In this document: positions 7,645-16,730 of the stretch, in pieces
How the letters are laid out: each line of letters starts with the position of its first letter
Position numbering within the stretch: the first letter of the stretch is position 1
Origin: Sagittula salina
GTDB taxonomy: Bacteria; Pseudomonadota; Alphaproteobacteria; Rhodobacterales; Rhodobacteraceae
Direction of reading: 5' to 3'
Assembly (NCBI RefSeq): GCF_017813235.1
Contig: NZ_JAGISH010000001.1
Coordinates: forward strand, 682,001 to 746,000
Length of the DNA stretch: 64,000 nucleotides
Notes under the pieces: generated by a model
What the model was told of the DNA's origin: nothing
The model's input: the letters and a program-made list of their open reading frames with translations, nothing else
The model's database searches: none
Position numbers and translations under genes: made by a program

Positions 7645-9570
7645 TCAGGCGCGACGGTCCATCACCTCGACCCCCAGCGTGGTCAGCACCTTCGCCTCGA
7701 TATCCTCGGCGTTCAGCTTTGCCACCGCGTACATGTCACGCGGGTTCGCCTGGTCGATGAAGATATCCGGCAGCACCATGGATCGGTACTTCAGCCCCCG
7801 GTCAAAGACACCGTTTTCCGCCAGGCACTGCGCCACGTGGCTGCCGAAGCCGCCGATTGCGCCCTCCTCCACCGTGATGAGCGACTCGTGTTCGCGCGCG
7901 AGACGCAGCACCAGGGCCTCGTCCAGAGGTTTCGAGAACCGCGCATCCGCCACGGTGACCGACACGCCGCGCGCCTCGAGCGCCTCGGCGGCGGAGAGAC
8001 ATTCCGCCAGCCGCGTGCCAAAAGACAGGAGCGCCACGCGCGTGCCCTCCTTCATCACCCGGCCCTTGCCGATTTCCAGCAGCTTGCCGCGTTCCGGCAT
8101 TTCGACGCCGACGCCCTCGCCGCGCGGGTAGCGGAAGGCGATGGGGCCCTCGTCATGCGCGGCGGCGGTGGCGACCATGTGCTTCAGCTCCGCCTCGTCG
8201 GCCGCGGCCATGACCGTGAAGCCGGGGAGGTTCGACAGGTAAGCCACGTCGAAGGACCCCGCGTGCGTCGCCCCGTCGGCCCCCACCAGCCCGGCGCGGT
8301 CGATGGCAAAGCGCACCGGCAGGCGCTGGATCGCCACGTCGTGCACCACCTGGTCGTAGCCGCGCTGCAGGAAGGTCGAGTACATGGCGCAGAAGGGCTT
8401 CATCCCGCCGGCGGCCAGACCCGCGCAGAAGGTGACGCCATGCTGCTCCGCGATACCGACATCGAAGCAGCGGTTCGGGAACCGCTCCGCAAACAGATCC
8501 AGCCCGGTGCCATCGGGCATCGCCGCCGTCACCGCGACGACGCGCGGATCTTCCGCGGCCTCGCGGATCAGCGCGTCGGCAAAGACGCGCGTGTAGGACG
8601 GTGCGTTCGACGGCGTCTTCTTCTGCTTGCCGGTGATGACGTCGAATTTCGCCCGGGCGTGACCCTTGTCGGGGGCGTGTTCGGCGTGGGCGTAGCCCTT
8701 GCCCTTCTTGGTGAGCGCATGGATCAGGATCGGCCCGGTGGCGCGCGCCTTCACGGTGCGCAACAGAGGCAGAAGCTGGTCGAGGTCGTGGCCGTCGATC
8801 GGTCCGAGGTAGGTGAACCCCAGTTCCTCGAAGAGGGTGCCGCCCATGGCCATGCCCTTCAGCATTTCCTTGGCGCGCTTTGCCCCTTCCTGAAAGGGCG
8901 GCGGCAAAAAGCCCAGCGCGCCCTTGGCCACGGCCTTGAAATCCTGGAAGGGCGTTTCGGAATAGAGGCGGGTCAGGTAGGAGGACAGCGCGCCGGTGGG
9001 CGGCGCGATGGACATCTCATTATCGTTCAGGATGACGATCAGGCGCTTTTTCAGGTGGCCCGCGTTGTTCATCGCCTCGAACGCCATGCCCGCGCTCATC
9101 GAGCCGTCGCCGATCACCGCGATGGCGTCGCCCAGCCCGGTTTCCGGCGCGCCGCCGAGGTCGCGCGCCACGGCGAAGCCCAGCGCCGCGGAGATGGAGG
9201 TGGAGCTATGCGCCGCCCCGAAGGCGTCGTAGGGCGATTCCGAACGCTTGGTGAAACCCGAAAGCCCGTCTTTCATCCGCAGCGTGCGGATGCGGTCGCG
9301 CCGCCCCGTGAGGATCTTGTGCGGATAGCACTGGTGCGACACGTCCCAGACGATCTTGTCCCGCGGCGCGTCAAAGACCGCGTGCAGCGCGACCGTCAGT
9401 TCGACCACGCCCAGGCCCGCGCCCAGATGGCCACCGGTCTCGGAGACGGCAGAGATCGTTTCCGCCCGCAGTTCCTGCGCCACCTGCTTCAGCTGGGCGT
9501 CGGACATCCCCTTCAGGTCAGAGGGGTACTGGACGCGGTCCAGAAGGGGCGTTTCGGGTCGCTGGGACAT
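7645..9570 (-). CDS. dxs: 1-deoxy-D-xylulose-5-phosphate synthase
   Basis: The 641-residue thiamine-diphosphate enzyme condenses pyruvate and glyceraldehyde-3-phosphate to DXP, the first step of the MEP isoprenoid pathway. The thiamine motif [18 protein letters not shown] is present, as are the N-terminal [18 protein letters not shown] and the central pyrimidine-binding DIGIAEQH-like [15 protein letters not shown]. The C-terminal transketolase domain is complete. A GGAGGA site at 9574-9579 precedes the ATG. It follows ispA by about 80 bases on the same strand, so prenyl precursor supply and chain elongation are linked. Confidence 0.97.
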   Translation of the reverse strand: MSQRPETPLLDRVQYPSDLKGMSDAQLKQVAQELRAETISAVSETGGHLGAGLGVVELTVALHAVFDAPRDKIVWDVSHQCYPHKILTGRRDRIRTLRMKDGLSGFTKRSESPYDAFGAAHSSTSISAALGFAVARDLGGAPETGLGDAIAVIGDGSMSAGMAFEAMNNAGHLKKRLIVILNDNEMSIAPPTGALSSYLTRLYSETPFQDFKAVAKGALGFLPPPFQEGAKRAKEMLKGMAMGGTLFEELGFTYLGPIDGHDLDQLLPLLRTVKARATGPILIHALTKKGKGYAHAEHAPDKGHARAKFDVITGKQKKTPSNAPSYTRVFADALIREAAEDPRVVAVTAAMPDGTGLDLFAERFPNRCFDVGIAEQHGVTFCAGLAAGGMKPFCAMYSTFLQRGYDQVVHDVAIQRLPVRFAIDRAGLVGADGATHAGSFDVAYLSNLPGFTVMAAADEAELKHMVATAAAHDEGPIAFRYPRGEGVGVEMPERGKLLEIGKGRVMKEGTRVALLSFGTRLAECLSAAEALEARGVSVTVADARFSKPLDEALVLRLAREHESLITVEEGAIGGFGSHVAQCLAENGVFDRGLKYRSMVLPDIFIDQANPRDMYAVAKLNAEDIEAKVLTTLGVEVMDRRA

Positions 9571-9651
9571 GGGGTCCTCCGCAAGTCACAATCCCGCCTG
9601 ACCTAATGCGTTTTCGCGCGTTTGCCAGCGCGCGAGGCCGCAGATCGGGCA

Positions 9652-10536
9652 TCAGTTCCGGCGCGAGATAACGAAGCGGGCTGCCTCCCGCAAGCATTCG
9701 GCCCGCTCCCCGTATACATCGAGGGATGTGCAGGCTTCGTGCACGAGTTCCTCTGCGCGACGTTTCGCCCCGTCTGGCCCCATCAGACTGACAAAGGTGG
9801 CCTTGCCGCGGCCCTCGTCCTTGCCGACGGCCTTGCCCACGGTCGCTGCGTCGCCCTCGACGTCCAGCACGTCGTCCCAGATCTGGAACGCGAGGCCGAG
9901 ACAGTCGCCATAGACGCGCAGCGGTTCGGGGCTTTCGCCCGCCATGACGGCGCCTGCGGTGCTGGACCAGGCGATCAGCGCGCCGGTCTTGCCCGCTTGC
10001 AGGGCGGTGATTTCCGCCAGGGTCAGGGGGTCTGCGGCGCTCTCGGCGGCGATGTCCATCGCCTGTCCGCCGACCATGCCGCGCAATCCCGCCGCCCGCG
10101 CGAGACCCGACACCAGCGCCAGCCGGCGGTCGGCGTCGCAACCGGCCTCGGCCAATAACTGGAAAGCCAGCGCCTGCAATGCGTCGCCCGCCAGCACGGC
10201 GATGGTCTCGTCCCACTTGCGGTGCACCGTGGGTTTGCCGCGGCGCAGGTCGTCGTCGTCCATGCAGGGCAGGTCGTCGTGCACGAGGCTGTAGGCGTGC
10301 AGCGCCTCGATGGCCCCCGCCGCCGGGGCGGAGCGGTCGGGCGCGATGCCGAAGACGCGCGCGCTCTCGATCACGAGAAAGGCGCGCAGCCCCTTGCCGC
10401 CCTCGACCGCGTAGCGCATCGCCTCTGCCACCGCGCCGGGCACGCCGCCGGTGGCAGAGCGGATCTGGCCGAAGGACAGAGCCCCGGCCCGCGCCAGCGC
10501 ATCCGGGAACGGCAAAAAGCCCGCGTCGGCGATCAT
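9652..10536 (-). CDS. ispA: Farnesyl/geranyl diphosphate synthase (polyprenyl synthetase)
   Basis: The 294-residue prenyl transferase joins IPP to allylic diphosphates to make FPP. The first aspartate-rich motif is HDDLPCMDDDDLRRGKPT; the second is FQIWDDVLDVEGD. GKGLRAFLV gives the IPP-binding basic region, while QAGKTGALI supplies the KT motif. ATG at 10536 shares one base with the xseB stop. Start choice removes a 33-residue upstream extension that overlaps xseB. The xseB-ispA-dxs order is common in alphaproteobacteria. Confidence 0.95.
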   Translation of the reverse strand: MIADAGFLPFPDALARAGALSFGQIRSATGGVPGAVAEAMRYAVEGGKGLRAFLVIESARVFGIAPDRSAPAAGAIEALHAYSLVHDDLPCMDDDDLRRGKPTVHRKWDETIAVLAGDALQALAFQLLAEAGCDADRRLALVSGLARAAGLRGMVGGQAMDIAAESAADPLTLAEITALQAGKTGALIAWSSTAGAVMAGESPEPLRVYGDCLGLAFQIWDDVLDVEGDAATVGKAVGKDEGRGKATFVSLMGPDGAKRRAEELVHEACTSLDVYGERAECLREAARFVISRRN

Positions 10537-10778
10537 CAGAGGCCCTCGACCGGCTTCGTCCCCAACGGGTTGCCCTCGCCGTCGAGCGTGATCGCGGCGA
10601 CCTTCTCTTCGGCTTCCTTCAACTTCTGGTCGCAACGCTTCTTCAGCTTCGCGCCACGTTCGTAAAGGGCGATGGAATCCTCCAGTGCCACATCGCCGCG
10701 CTCCAGCGCACCGACCACACGCTCCAGCTCCGCCATGGCCTGCTCAAAGGACATCTCTTCGACAGCTATCTCGCTCAT
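10536..10778 (-). CDS. xseB: Exodeoxyribonuclease VII small subunit
   Basis: The 80-residue XseB has the typical FEQAMAELERVVGALERGDV helix, LEDSIALYERGAKLKKRCDQKL, and an acidic tail. It binds XseA to form the exonuclease that degrades single-stranded DNA. It overlaps the HDAC-like gene by four bases upstream and ispA by one base downstream, so the three are translationally coupled. XseA is not in the window. Confidence 0.95.
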   Translation of the reverse strand: MSEIAVEEMSFEQAMAELERVVGALERGDVALEDSIALYERGAKLKKRCDQKLKEAEEKVAAITLDGEGNPLGTKPVEGL

Positions 10779-11701
10779 GTGCCCGCCTCCATCAGAACTT
10801 CGACATGCGCCTTCGCCGAGGCGCTCAGACCCGCCAGATCATACCCGCCTTCGAGAGTCGAGACCACGCGCCCTCCCGCCGCCTCTGACGCGATGGCGCA
10901 GAGCTCGCGGGTGATCCAGACAAAGTCCTCGACCTCCCATTCCAGCTGTGCCAGCGGGTCATCCTTGTGGGCATCGAAGCCGGCGGAAACGATGATGAGT
11001 TCGGGCGAAAAGGCGCGCAGGCGTGGGAAGGCCTCGTTGAGGTAGCGCGCGCGCATCTCCGCCCCGCCCGATCCCGGCGGCAGCGGCAGGTTCATGACAT
11101 TGTCATGACCGCCGCGTTCCTCCGGCGTGCCGGTGCCCGGCCAAAGCGGCATCTGCTGCGAACTCACCAGAAGTGCGCGGGCCTCGTCCCAGAGCAGATC
11201 CTGCGTGCCGTTGCCGTGGTGCACGTCGAAATCCACCACCGCAACGCGCGACAGCCCGTGCGCCTCCAGCGCGTGCTTCGCCGCGATGGCCGCGCTGCCG
11301 AACAGGCAGAAGCCCATGGGTTTCTCCGTCTCCGCGTGGTGGCCGGGCGGGCGCATGGCGCAGAAGGCATTCGCCACCTCGCCAGACAGCACCATGTCCA
11401 CCGCCTGACAAGTGCCCCCCGCCGCGCGCAGCGCCGCCTCGAAGGAGCCGGGCGAAACCCAGGTATCGGCATCCAGCTGATGCTGGCCGCTCCCGGGAAT
11501 GGCGGCGCGGATGAGGTCGATGTAGCGCTGCGGATGGCAGCGCAGCAGTTCCTCCTGCGTGGCCTCCCGTGCGCCGACACGCCTGAGGTCCAGCCCCGCC
11601 ACGGCGTGCAACAGATGCTCCAGCCGCGCCACCTGCTCCGGGTGGCCATCGGGCGTGACGTAGTTCATTCCGTCCGCATGGGTGATCAATGCTGTCGCCA
11701 T
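10775..11701 (-). CDS. Histone deacetylase-family (class II-like) deacetylase
   Basis: The 308-residue protein belongs to the HDAC/acetylpolyamine amidohydrolase superfamily. RPPGHHAE, the zinc-binding DVHHGNGTQ and a later SAGFDAHKDDPLA are all present, so the metal site (D, H, D) looks intact. Bacterial members deacetylate acetylpolyamines or other small amides; the substrate here is unknown. ATG at 11701 is preferred because it begins directly with the first beta strand, but a GTG at 11755 is in frame and would add 18 residues encoded by an 8-bp tandem repeat. It is first in the HDAC-xseB-ispA-dxs cluster. Confidence 0.9.
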   Translation of the reverse strand: MATALITHADGMNYVTPDGHPEQVARLEHLLHAVAGLDLRRVGAREATQEELLRCHPQRYIDLIRAAIPGSGQHQLDADTWVSPGSFEAALRAAGGTCQAVDMVLSGEVANAFCAMRPPGHHAETEKPMGFCLFGSAAIAAKHALEAHGLSRVAVVDFDVHHGNGTQDLLWDEARALLVSSQQMPLWPGTGTPEERGGHDNVMNLPLPPGSGGAEMRARYLNEAFPRLRAFSPELIIVSAGFDAHKDDPLAQLEWEVEDFVWITRELCAIASEAAGGRVVSTLEGGYDLAGLSASAKAHVEVLMEAGT

Positions 11702-11713
11702 GGGCTTCTCCCC

Positions 11714-11745
11714 TGCTTCCTTGCTTCCTTGCTTCCTTGCTTTCC
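11714..11745. repeat. Four-copy 8-bp tandem repeat
   Basis: TGCTTCCT is repeated three times exactly and once with one change, just upstream of the HDAC-like start. On the minus strand it reads as AGGAAGCA units, giving several purine-rich ribosome-site-like stretches. The unit length is not a multiple of three, so copy-number change would shift any frame read through it. Confidence 0.85.
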
Positions 11746-11798
11746 AGTTACTCACAATCCGATGCCGGGGCCAGCGCCCTGCCCGACATCTCGCGCGC

Positions 11799-12500
11799 TC
11801 AGTCCGGCGCCAGCATGTAGCCTGCTCCGCGCACCGTCTGCAGGTACCGCGGTTGTTTCGGGTCGCTTTCCAGCTTGCGGCGCAGGCGGGTGATCTGGAC
11901 GTCGACCGCGCGTTCCTGCGCCTGCCCCTTGTCGCGGCCCAGCTCCTCTACCAGCCGCGAGCGGCTGAGCGCTTCGCCTGGACGGGCCGAGAAGATGCGC
12001 ATCAGTTGCGCCTCCGTGGCGGTCAGACGAACCATGTCGTCGCCGCGCCACATCTCGCCGCGCTCGATGTCGTAGCGGATCCCGCCCAGCGCGAGCAGCT
12101 TTGGCGCGGCCTCCGAGGCCGCCGTTTCCGGCATCCGCCGCAGGATCGCATTGATCCTGAGCAGCAGTTCCTTAGGTTCGAACGGCTTGGCGAGGTAATC
12201 GTCGGCGCCCGCCTCCAGCCCCTTGATGCGGTCCTCGATCTCGGAGCGGGCGGTCAACAGCAGGATCGGCACGGTGGAGGTTTCGCGAATCCCCGCAGTC
12301 AGGCTGATGCCATCCTCGCCCGGCATCATCACGTCGAGCACGATCATGTCGAAGTCGAGTCCCGCCAGAAGCCGCCGCGCATGGGCCGCGTCGCGTGCGG
12401 CACTGACCAGAAATCCGTTCCTGATCAGGAACTTCTGCAGCAACCCGCGAATGCGTTCGTCGTCGTCGACGATCAGCAGATGGGCATCCGTCTCGCTCAT
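11799..12500 (-). CDS. petR: OmpR-family response regulator, PetR-like
   Basis: The 233-residue protein has a receiver domain (acidic DDD at 12-14, phosphoacceptor D56 in VLDVMMP, switch Thr in LLTARS, K in YLAKPF) and a winged-helix output domain with TATEAQLMRIF and RLRRKLESDPKQPRYLQTVRGAGY. It overlaps the upstream MarR gene by four bases. The MarR-plus-OmpR pairing matches petP-petR of Rhodobacter capsulatus, known near the cytochrome bc1 genes; the symbol is assigned on that arrangement. No histidine kinase is adjacent. Confidence 0.85.
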   Translation of the reverse strand: MSETDAHLLIVDDDERIRGLLQKFLIRNGFLVSAARDAAHARRLLAGLDFDMIVLDVMMPGEDGISLTAGIRETSTVPILLLTARSEIEDRIKGLEAGADDYLAKPFEPKELLLRINAILRRMPETAASEAAPKLLALGGIRYDIERGEMWRGDDMVRLTATEAQLMRIFSARPGEALSRSRLVEELGRDKGQAQERAVDVQITRLRRKLESDPKQPRYLQTVRGAGYMLAPD

Positions 12501-13000
12501 CCCCGGCCCTCCCTGAGCCGTTGATACTGGAGCCGCATCTCAGGGTCCATCATCGCCTCCAGCACGCGCCGGAAACCTGCGACCGCCTCCGGCCCCGCTT
12601 CCCGGAAGGCAGCGCGCATCCGCAACCGCTGCGCATCGGACAGCTCGCGTTCCAGCGCCTCGCCACCGGGGGTCAGGAACAGGTGACGCTCGCGCTTGTC
12701 AACACGGCCGACACGGGATTCCACCAGCCCGTCCTCGATGAGCGAGCGCAGAACGCGGTTGAGCGATTGCTTCGTCACGCCAAGGATGGCGAGCAGGTTG
12801 TTGACCGTCGTCCCCGGCGCGCCGTGGATGAAGTGCAGCGCCCGGTGGTGCGCCCGCCCATAGCTGAGCCCCGCGAGGATCCGGTCGGGATCGGCGGTGA
12901 AACCCCGGTAGGCAAAGAACATCGCCTCCGCCCCCTGACGCAGCTGTTCGTCTGTCAGGTACAGCAACGTTTCGCCCTGCACCGTGCGCCCGTCGGACAT
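12497..13000 (-). CDS. petP: MarR-family transcriptional regulator, PetP-like
   Basis: This encodes 167 residues with a MarR winged helix: HRALHFIHGAPGTTVNNLLAILGVTKQSLNRVL (helix-turn-helix at about 60-90), then the wing LVESRVGRVDKRERHLFLT. It ends in ATGA overlap with the response regulator gene. PetP and PetR were described together in Rhodobacter; ligand unknown. A promoter is visible upstream at 13037-13065. The divergent neighbour is a branched-chain aminotransferase gene. Confidence 0.85.
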   Translation of the reverse strand: MSDGRTVQGETLLYLTDEQLRQGAEAMFFAYRGFTADPDRILAGLSYGRAHHRALHFIHGAPGTTVNNLLAILGVTKQSLNRVLRSLIEDGLVESRVGRVDKRERHLFLTPGGEALERELSDAQRLRMRAAFREAGPEAVAGFRRVLEAMMDPEMRLQYQRLREGRG

Positions 13001-13036
13001 GTCTGCTCCCGCCTTCGATCCCGCGTTTTGCCGGGC

Positions 13037-13065
13037 ATTTTAAGTCAGGCATGTTGACATTCCAA
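13037..13065 (-). promoter_or_regulatory. Predicted promoter of petP-petR
   Basis: On the minus strand, TTGGAA (13065-13060) and TAAAAT (13042-13037) are 17 bases apart, ending 36 bases before the MarR ATG. Confidence 0.55.
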
Positions 13066-13169
13066 GACTCAATTGCTAGCCGTGAACGCGATCAGCGCAA
13101 CATTATGTCGCCAGGCGACGCGCGTTGCGCAATTTTTGCCAAAAGCGCAGGACACCGAGGAGAGAAGCG

Positions 13170-14042
13170 ATGGCAGACGGGGCCTATGACGACCGCGACG
13201 GCAAGATCTGGCTGGACGGCCAGCTGGTGGAGTGGCGCTCTGCCCAGGTCCACGTCCTGACGCATGCGCTGCACTATGCCTCCTCCGTCTTCGAGGGCGA
13301 ACGCGCCTACAATGGCAAGATCTTCCTGTCGCGCAAGCACTCGGAACGGCTGCATTTCTCCGCCCAGTGCCTCGATTTCGCGATCCCCTACACGGTGGAC
13401 CAGATCGAAGCGGCGAAGGAGGAGGTCCTGAAGGCCAACGGCTTCACCGACGCTTACGTGCGCGCGGTGGCATGGCGGGGGGCGGGCCCGGATATGGGCG
13501 TGTCGTCGTCGCGCAACCCCGTGCGTCTGGCCATCGCCGCTTGGGGTTGGGGCAACTACTACGGCGACGCCAAGATGAAGGGCGCCAAGCTCGACATTTC
13601 CCGCTGGAAGCGCCCCTCGCCCGAAACCATCCCGGTCCATGCGAAGGCCGCCGGCCTTTACATGATCTGCACGACGTCAAAGCACGCGGCGGAGGAAAAG
13701 GGCTGTTCCGACGCGCTCTTCATGGATTACCGCGGCTACGTGGCCGAAGCGACCGGCGCCAACATCTTCTTCGTCAAGGACGGGGAGGTCCACACACCGC
13801 TGCCGGACTGCTTCCTGAACGGGCTGACGCGGCAGACGGTCATCGACATGCTGAAGGCAAAGGGCGTTACGGTCCACGAGCGCCACATCATGCCTGAAGA
13901 AATGGAAGGCTTCGAGCAGTGCTGGCTGACCGGCACCGCGGCAGAGGTGACCCCGGTGGGCCAGATCGGCGATTATACCTTTGAGGTGGGGACACTGACG
14001 CGGTCGATCGCTGAGGATTACGAGAAGCTGGTGCGCGCCTGA
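13170..14042 (+). CDS. ilvE: Branched-chain amino acid aminotransferase
   Basis: The 290-residue protein is a fold-IV PLP aminotransferase. LTHALHYASSVFEGERAY near residue 30 and the catalytic-lysine region (HAKAAGLYMICTTSKHAA) fit BCAT. DALFMDYRGYVAEATGANIFFV is the conserved phosphate-binding strand, and GLTRQTVIDML and CWLTGTAAEVTPV close the fold. It interconverts Leu, Ile, Val and their 2-oxo acids. The start is ATG at 13170, preceded by GAGGAGAGAAGCG; the longer frame begins in the divergent promoter region. Length is typical. Confidence 0.93.
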   Translation: MADGAYDDRDGKIWLDGQLVEWRSAQVHVLTHALHYASSVFEGERAYNGKIFLSRKHSERLHFSAQCLDFAIPYTVDQIEAAKEEVLKANGFTDAYVRAVAWRGAGPDMGVSSSRNPVRLAIAAWGWGNYYGDAKMKGAKLDISRWKRPSPETIPVHAKAAGLYMICTTSKHAAEEKGCSDALFMDYRGYVAEATGANIFFVKDGEVHTPLPDCFLNGLTRQTVIDMLKAKGVTVHERHIMPEEMEGFEQCWLTGTAAEVTPVGQIGDYTFEVGTLTRSIAEDYEKLVRA

Positions 14043-14066
14043 CACTTTCGCGCGTGGCGGCATGAG

Positions 14067-14095
14067 GGCCCGGTCCGATGGACCGGGCCTGTTGC
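14067..14095. terminator. Convergent terminator
   Basis: GGCCCGGTCC and GGACCGGGCC form a perfect 10-bp stem with a GAT loop, followed by TGTTG. It lies between the convergent ilvE and PAS genes and may serve both. Confidence 0.7.
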
Positions 14096-14098
14096 GTA

Positions 14099-15355
14099 TC
14101 AGAGCAGGGTTCTCAACATCGCCGTGTTGCTCTGAACAACAGAGTTCAGCTCCACCACGCGGGCCAGCCGCGCCTCGATCTCGTCCTGCCGCTCGTCGAG
14201 CTGCTCGACGATCCCGGCCAAGGCCGTGCCGGAATTATTGAGCGCGGCGCTTTCGATCTTGCACATCATGCGCGTGCTGGAGAGACCGGTCACGAAACGC
14301 TTCATGTCCAGGACGCTGCGCGCAAAGCGCTTGGCCTCCACCTCCACCTCCGTGAGGGCCTTCGCGGTTTCCTCGAGGAAACCGCGCTTCAGCTCGGCGC
14401 AGATTTCGGCTTCGGCTTGGACTGACAAGCCGTCCGTATGGGTGCCGATGCCGCCCTCCTCCCCTTCGCAGGTCTCCAACATCTCATCCACGAGACCCGC
14501 GGCAAACCCGAGGAACTGCCCCTTCAGAATGGCGTCCCGAATCCGGGCAAAAACACAGGACTCGCCCTCCACGAAGGTTTCCACCCAGGTCGACATATCC
14601 TCCAGCATCTGGCTGTAGTTTACCGATATGGCGCTGATCGGCCCGCCCGCGCTTTCCAGCCGGGAGGCGATGATGCGCATGTTCATCGGCACGGTGCGGA
14701 TCACCTCGAAAGCTTCCGTCATCTCGGAGGTTTCTACCTGCACCTGCGCGATGGCCTTCGACATTTCGAGAAAGCGACGCTGCAGCGGGTCGAGTTGCCG
14801 GCCAAGTTGTTGCGCCCGCGCCTCGACTTCTGTCGCCAGGGCATGGCTCTGGAAGGATTCGTAGTTGGTGAAGCCGAGGTCGGTAATCCCCTGCAACAGG
14901 ATTTCCGCGCTTTCGGTGGGCTTCAGCCCCTCCTCTGTTTCGCGGGCGAGCAGGGAGCTGTAGAGCTTCTCCACTTCACCGCGAAGGGCCGAACTGGGTT
15001 TCAGACGCGTGGAGATATAACCATCGCCGATCGGAGCGATCAGGGCGAAGACCCAGTAGTAGCGGCCATTCTTGCAGCGGTTCTTCACATAGCCGCCCGT
15101 GGGTTTGCCCGCCTTGATCCGGGACCAGATCAGTTCGAACACGCCCTTCGGCATGTCGGGATGGCGGATGATCTTGTGCGGGGCGCCAACCAGTTCCGAC
15201 CACTCGTAGCCCGCAACGCGCTGAAACACCGTGTTGCCCGCCTGGATCACGCCCCGCGCGTCCGTGCGGGAATGAAAAAGCTCGGACAGGTGGAACTGTG
15301 CCTCCGAGCCGGAGTATGAACTGTCTGCTGTGAACTGCGCCGGTTGTTCTGTCAT
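14099..15355 (-). CDS. Aer-like PAS-domain protein (copy 1)
   Basis: The 418-residue protein has one N-terminal PAS domain closely resembling the FAD-binding PAS of the E. coli aerotaxis receptor Aer: RGVIQAGNTVFQRVAGY, the IRHPDMPKGVF loop, and VKNRCKNGRYYWVFAL. Residues 150-418 are helical and soluble, with RTVPMNMRIIASRLESAGGP, SVNYSQMLEDMSTWV and a C-terminal coiled coil (DERQDEIEARLARVVELN). I see no transmembrane segment, no HAMP and no MCP signalling hairpin. ATG at 15355 is preferred over an upstream frame extension. It is a tandem paralogue of the gene at 15419. Redox or oxygen sensing is inferred from the PAS only. Confidence 0.8.
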   Translation of the reverse strand: MTEQPAQFTADSSYSGSEAQFHLSELFHSRTDARGVIQAGNTVFQRVAGYEWSELVGAPHKIIRHPDMPKGVFELIWSRIKAGKPTGGYVKNRCKNGRYYWVFALIAPIGDGYISTRLKPSSALRGEVEKLYSSLLARETEEGLKPTESAEILLQGITDLGFTNYESFQSHALATEVEARAQQLGRQLDPLQRRFLEMSKAIAQVQVETSEMTEAFEVIRTVPMNMRIIASRLESAGGPISAISVNYSQMLEDMSTWVETFVEGESCVFARIRDAILKGQFLGFAAGLVDEMLETCEGEEGGIGTHTDGLSVQAEAEICAELKRGFLEETAKALTEVEVEAKRFARSVLDMKRFVTGLSSTRMMCKIESAALNNSGTALAGIVEQLDERQDEIEARLARVVELNSVVQSNTAMLRTLL

Positions 15356-15418
15356 GCCGTGTCCCCGAAACAAAGGCCGGGGCACTCTGCCCCGGATCGT
15401 GTTAGAAAGCGTGAAGCG

Positions 15419-16702
15419 TCACGCGATGGTTCGGAGCATGGCGCTGTGGCCCTGAATGTTGGTGTTCATCTCCACCACCCGTGCGAGGCGTCGCTCGATC
15501 TCGTTCTGGCGCTCGTCGAGCTGTTCGACGATACCCGCCAGCGCCGTGTCGCTGTCACCGAGGGTCGCGCTCTCGATCTTGCACATCATGCGGGTGCTCG
15601 ACAGCCCGGTCACGTAGCGCTTCATGTCGAGGACGCTGCGGCTGAGGCGGCGGACCTCCTTTTCGATGATCTTCAGCGCCTCCTGCGCCTCCTCGTGAAA
15701 ATTTTCAGCCTCGCGCAGAAGGCCTGCACGGTCGCTCTGGAGCGCCGCCTTGTCGGGCGCGGCCGCGATATCGTTCTCGAAGGCCTCCACCATCCGACCC
15801 TGGATATCCATCGCGCAGACCAGTAGCTGCCCGCGCAGGATCTGTCCCCTGATCCGGGCGAAGGTACAGTCCGGCCCAACGGCGAAGTCTTTGATCCAGG
15901 TCGACATTTCTTCGAGCATCTGGCTGTAGTTGACGGAGATCGCGCTGATCGGACCGCCGACATTCTCCAGCCGGGAGGCGAGGATGCGCATGTTCATGGG
16001 CACGGTACGGATGGCGCGGATCACGTCCACTAGGCCCTCGACTTCTTCGCCGAGTTCGAGAATGGTGTCGTACATCGCAAAGAAGCGCTGCTGCATCGGA
16101 CCGAGCGTCGTGCGCGTCGCTTTCGAGTTGCACTCGAGTTCCTGCCGCAGGGCGTGCCCCATGAAGGCGTCGTAATCGGAAAAGCCGAGTCCGCAGATCG
16201 CCTCCAGCAGGCGTTCGGCGCTTTCTGCAGGGGTGATGCCTTCTTCCTGCTCCGCCGTGCGCAGCGTCTTGTAGATCGCTTCGACCTTTGCGTGCAGCGG
16301 GGACATCGGTTTGATCCGGGTGGAAATATAGCCCTCCGCGATGGGCCAGCTGAGGGCGATCACCCAGTAGAAGCGGCCATCCTTGGCGCGGTTCTTCACG
16401 TAGGCGACGACCTTCTCCCCCCGCCCGAAGCGGTCCCACATCAGTTGGAACACGCCCTTCGGCATGTCGGGATGGCGTACCAGCTTGTGGGGAGCGCCTT
16501 TCAGTTCCTCCCACTGGTAGCCCGCGATGCGCCGGAAGGTCGAATTGCCCTCCTGGATGACGCCCCGCTTGTCAGTGCGGGAGAAGAACAGTTCCCCGGC
16601 CTCAAAGGGCACCTCGCTGCTCGAGGTGCCGCGGGATTGTGGAGTCAGGGTGGTGTCATGGTGGCTCATGCCGGGTTCCTCGGACGAATGCCGCGCCAGC
16701 AT
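15419..16702 (-). CDS. Aer-like PAS-domain protein (copy 2)
   Basis: The roughly 427-residue paralogue of the downstream gene keeps the same order: Aer-type PAS (RGVIQEGNSTFRRIAGY, VRHPDMPKGVF, VKNRAKDGRFYWVIAL) and the same C-terminal module (RTVPMNMRILASRLENVGGP, SVNYSQMLEEMSTWI, RSVLDMKRYVTGLSSTRMM, then a coiled coil). The middle, about residues 150-210, has diverged most. ATG at 16702 has an AAAGGAG ribosome site nine bases upstream; ATG at 16669 is the alternative with GAGGAA. The two genes are 63 bases apart and probably cotranscribed. Confidence 0.8.
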   Translation of the reverse strand: MLARHSSEEPGMSHHDTTLTPQSRGTSSSEVPFEAGELFFSRTDKRGVIQEGNSTFRRIAGYQWEELKGAPHKLVRHPDMPKGVFQLMWDRFGRGEKVVAYVKNRAKDGRFYWVIALSWPIAEGYISTRIKPMSPLHAKVEAIYKTLRTAEQEEGITPAESAERLLEAICGLGFSDYDAFMGHALRQELECNSKATRTTLGPMQQRFFAMYDTILELGEEVEGLVDVIRAIRTVPMNMRILASRLENVGGPISAISVNYSQMLEEMSTWIKDFAVGPDCTFARIRGQILRGQLLVCAMDIQGRMVEAFENDIAAAPDKAALQSDRAGLLREAENFHEEAQEALKIIEKEVRRLSRSVLDMKRYVTGLSSTRMMCKIESATLGDSDTALAGIVEQLDERQNEIERRLARVVEMNTNIQGHSAMLRTIA

Positions 16703-16730
16703 CGACAACACTCCTTTGCAGAATGTGAAT

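Noticed and set aside
7603..9606. Open frame of 667 codons on the plus strand
   Set aside because: It is antisense to dxs along its whole length, has no motif and shows the R/H/G/A-rich composition typical of shadow frames in GC-rich DNA.
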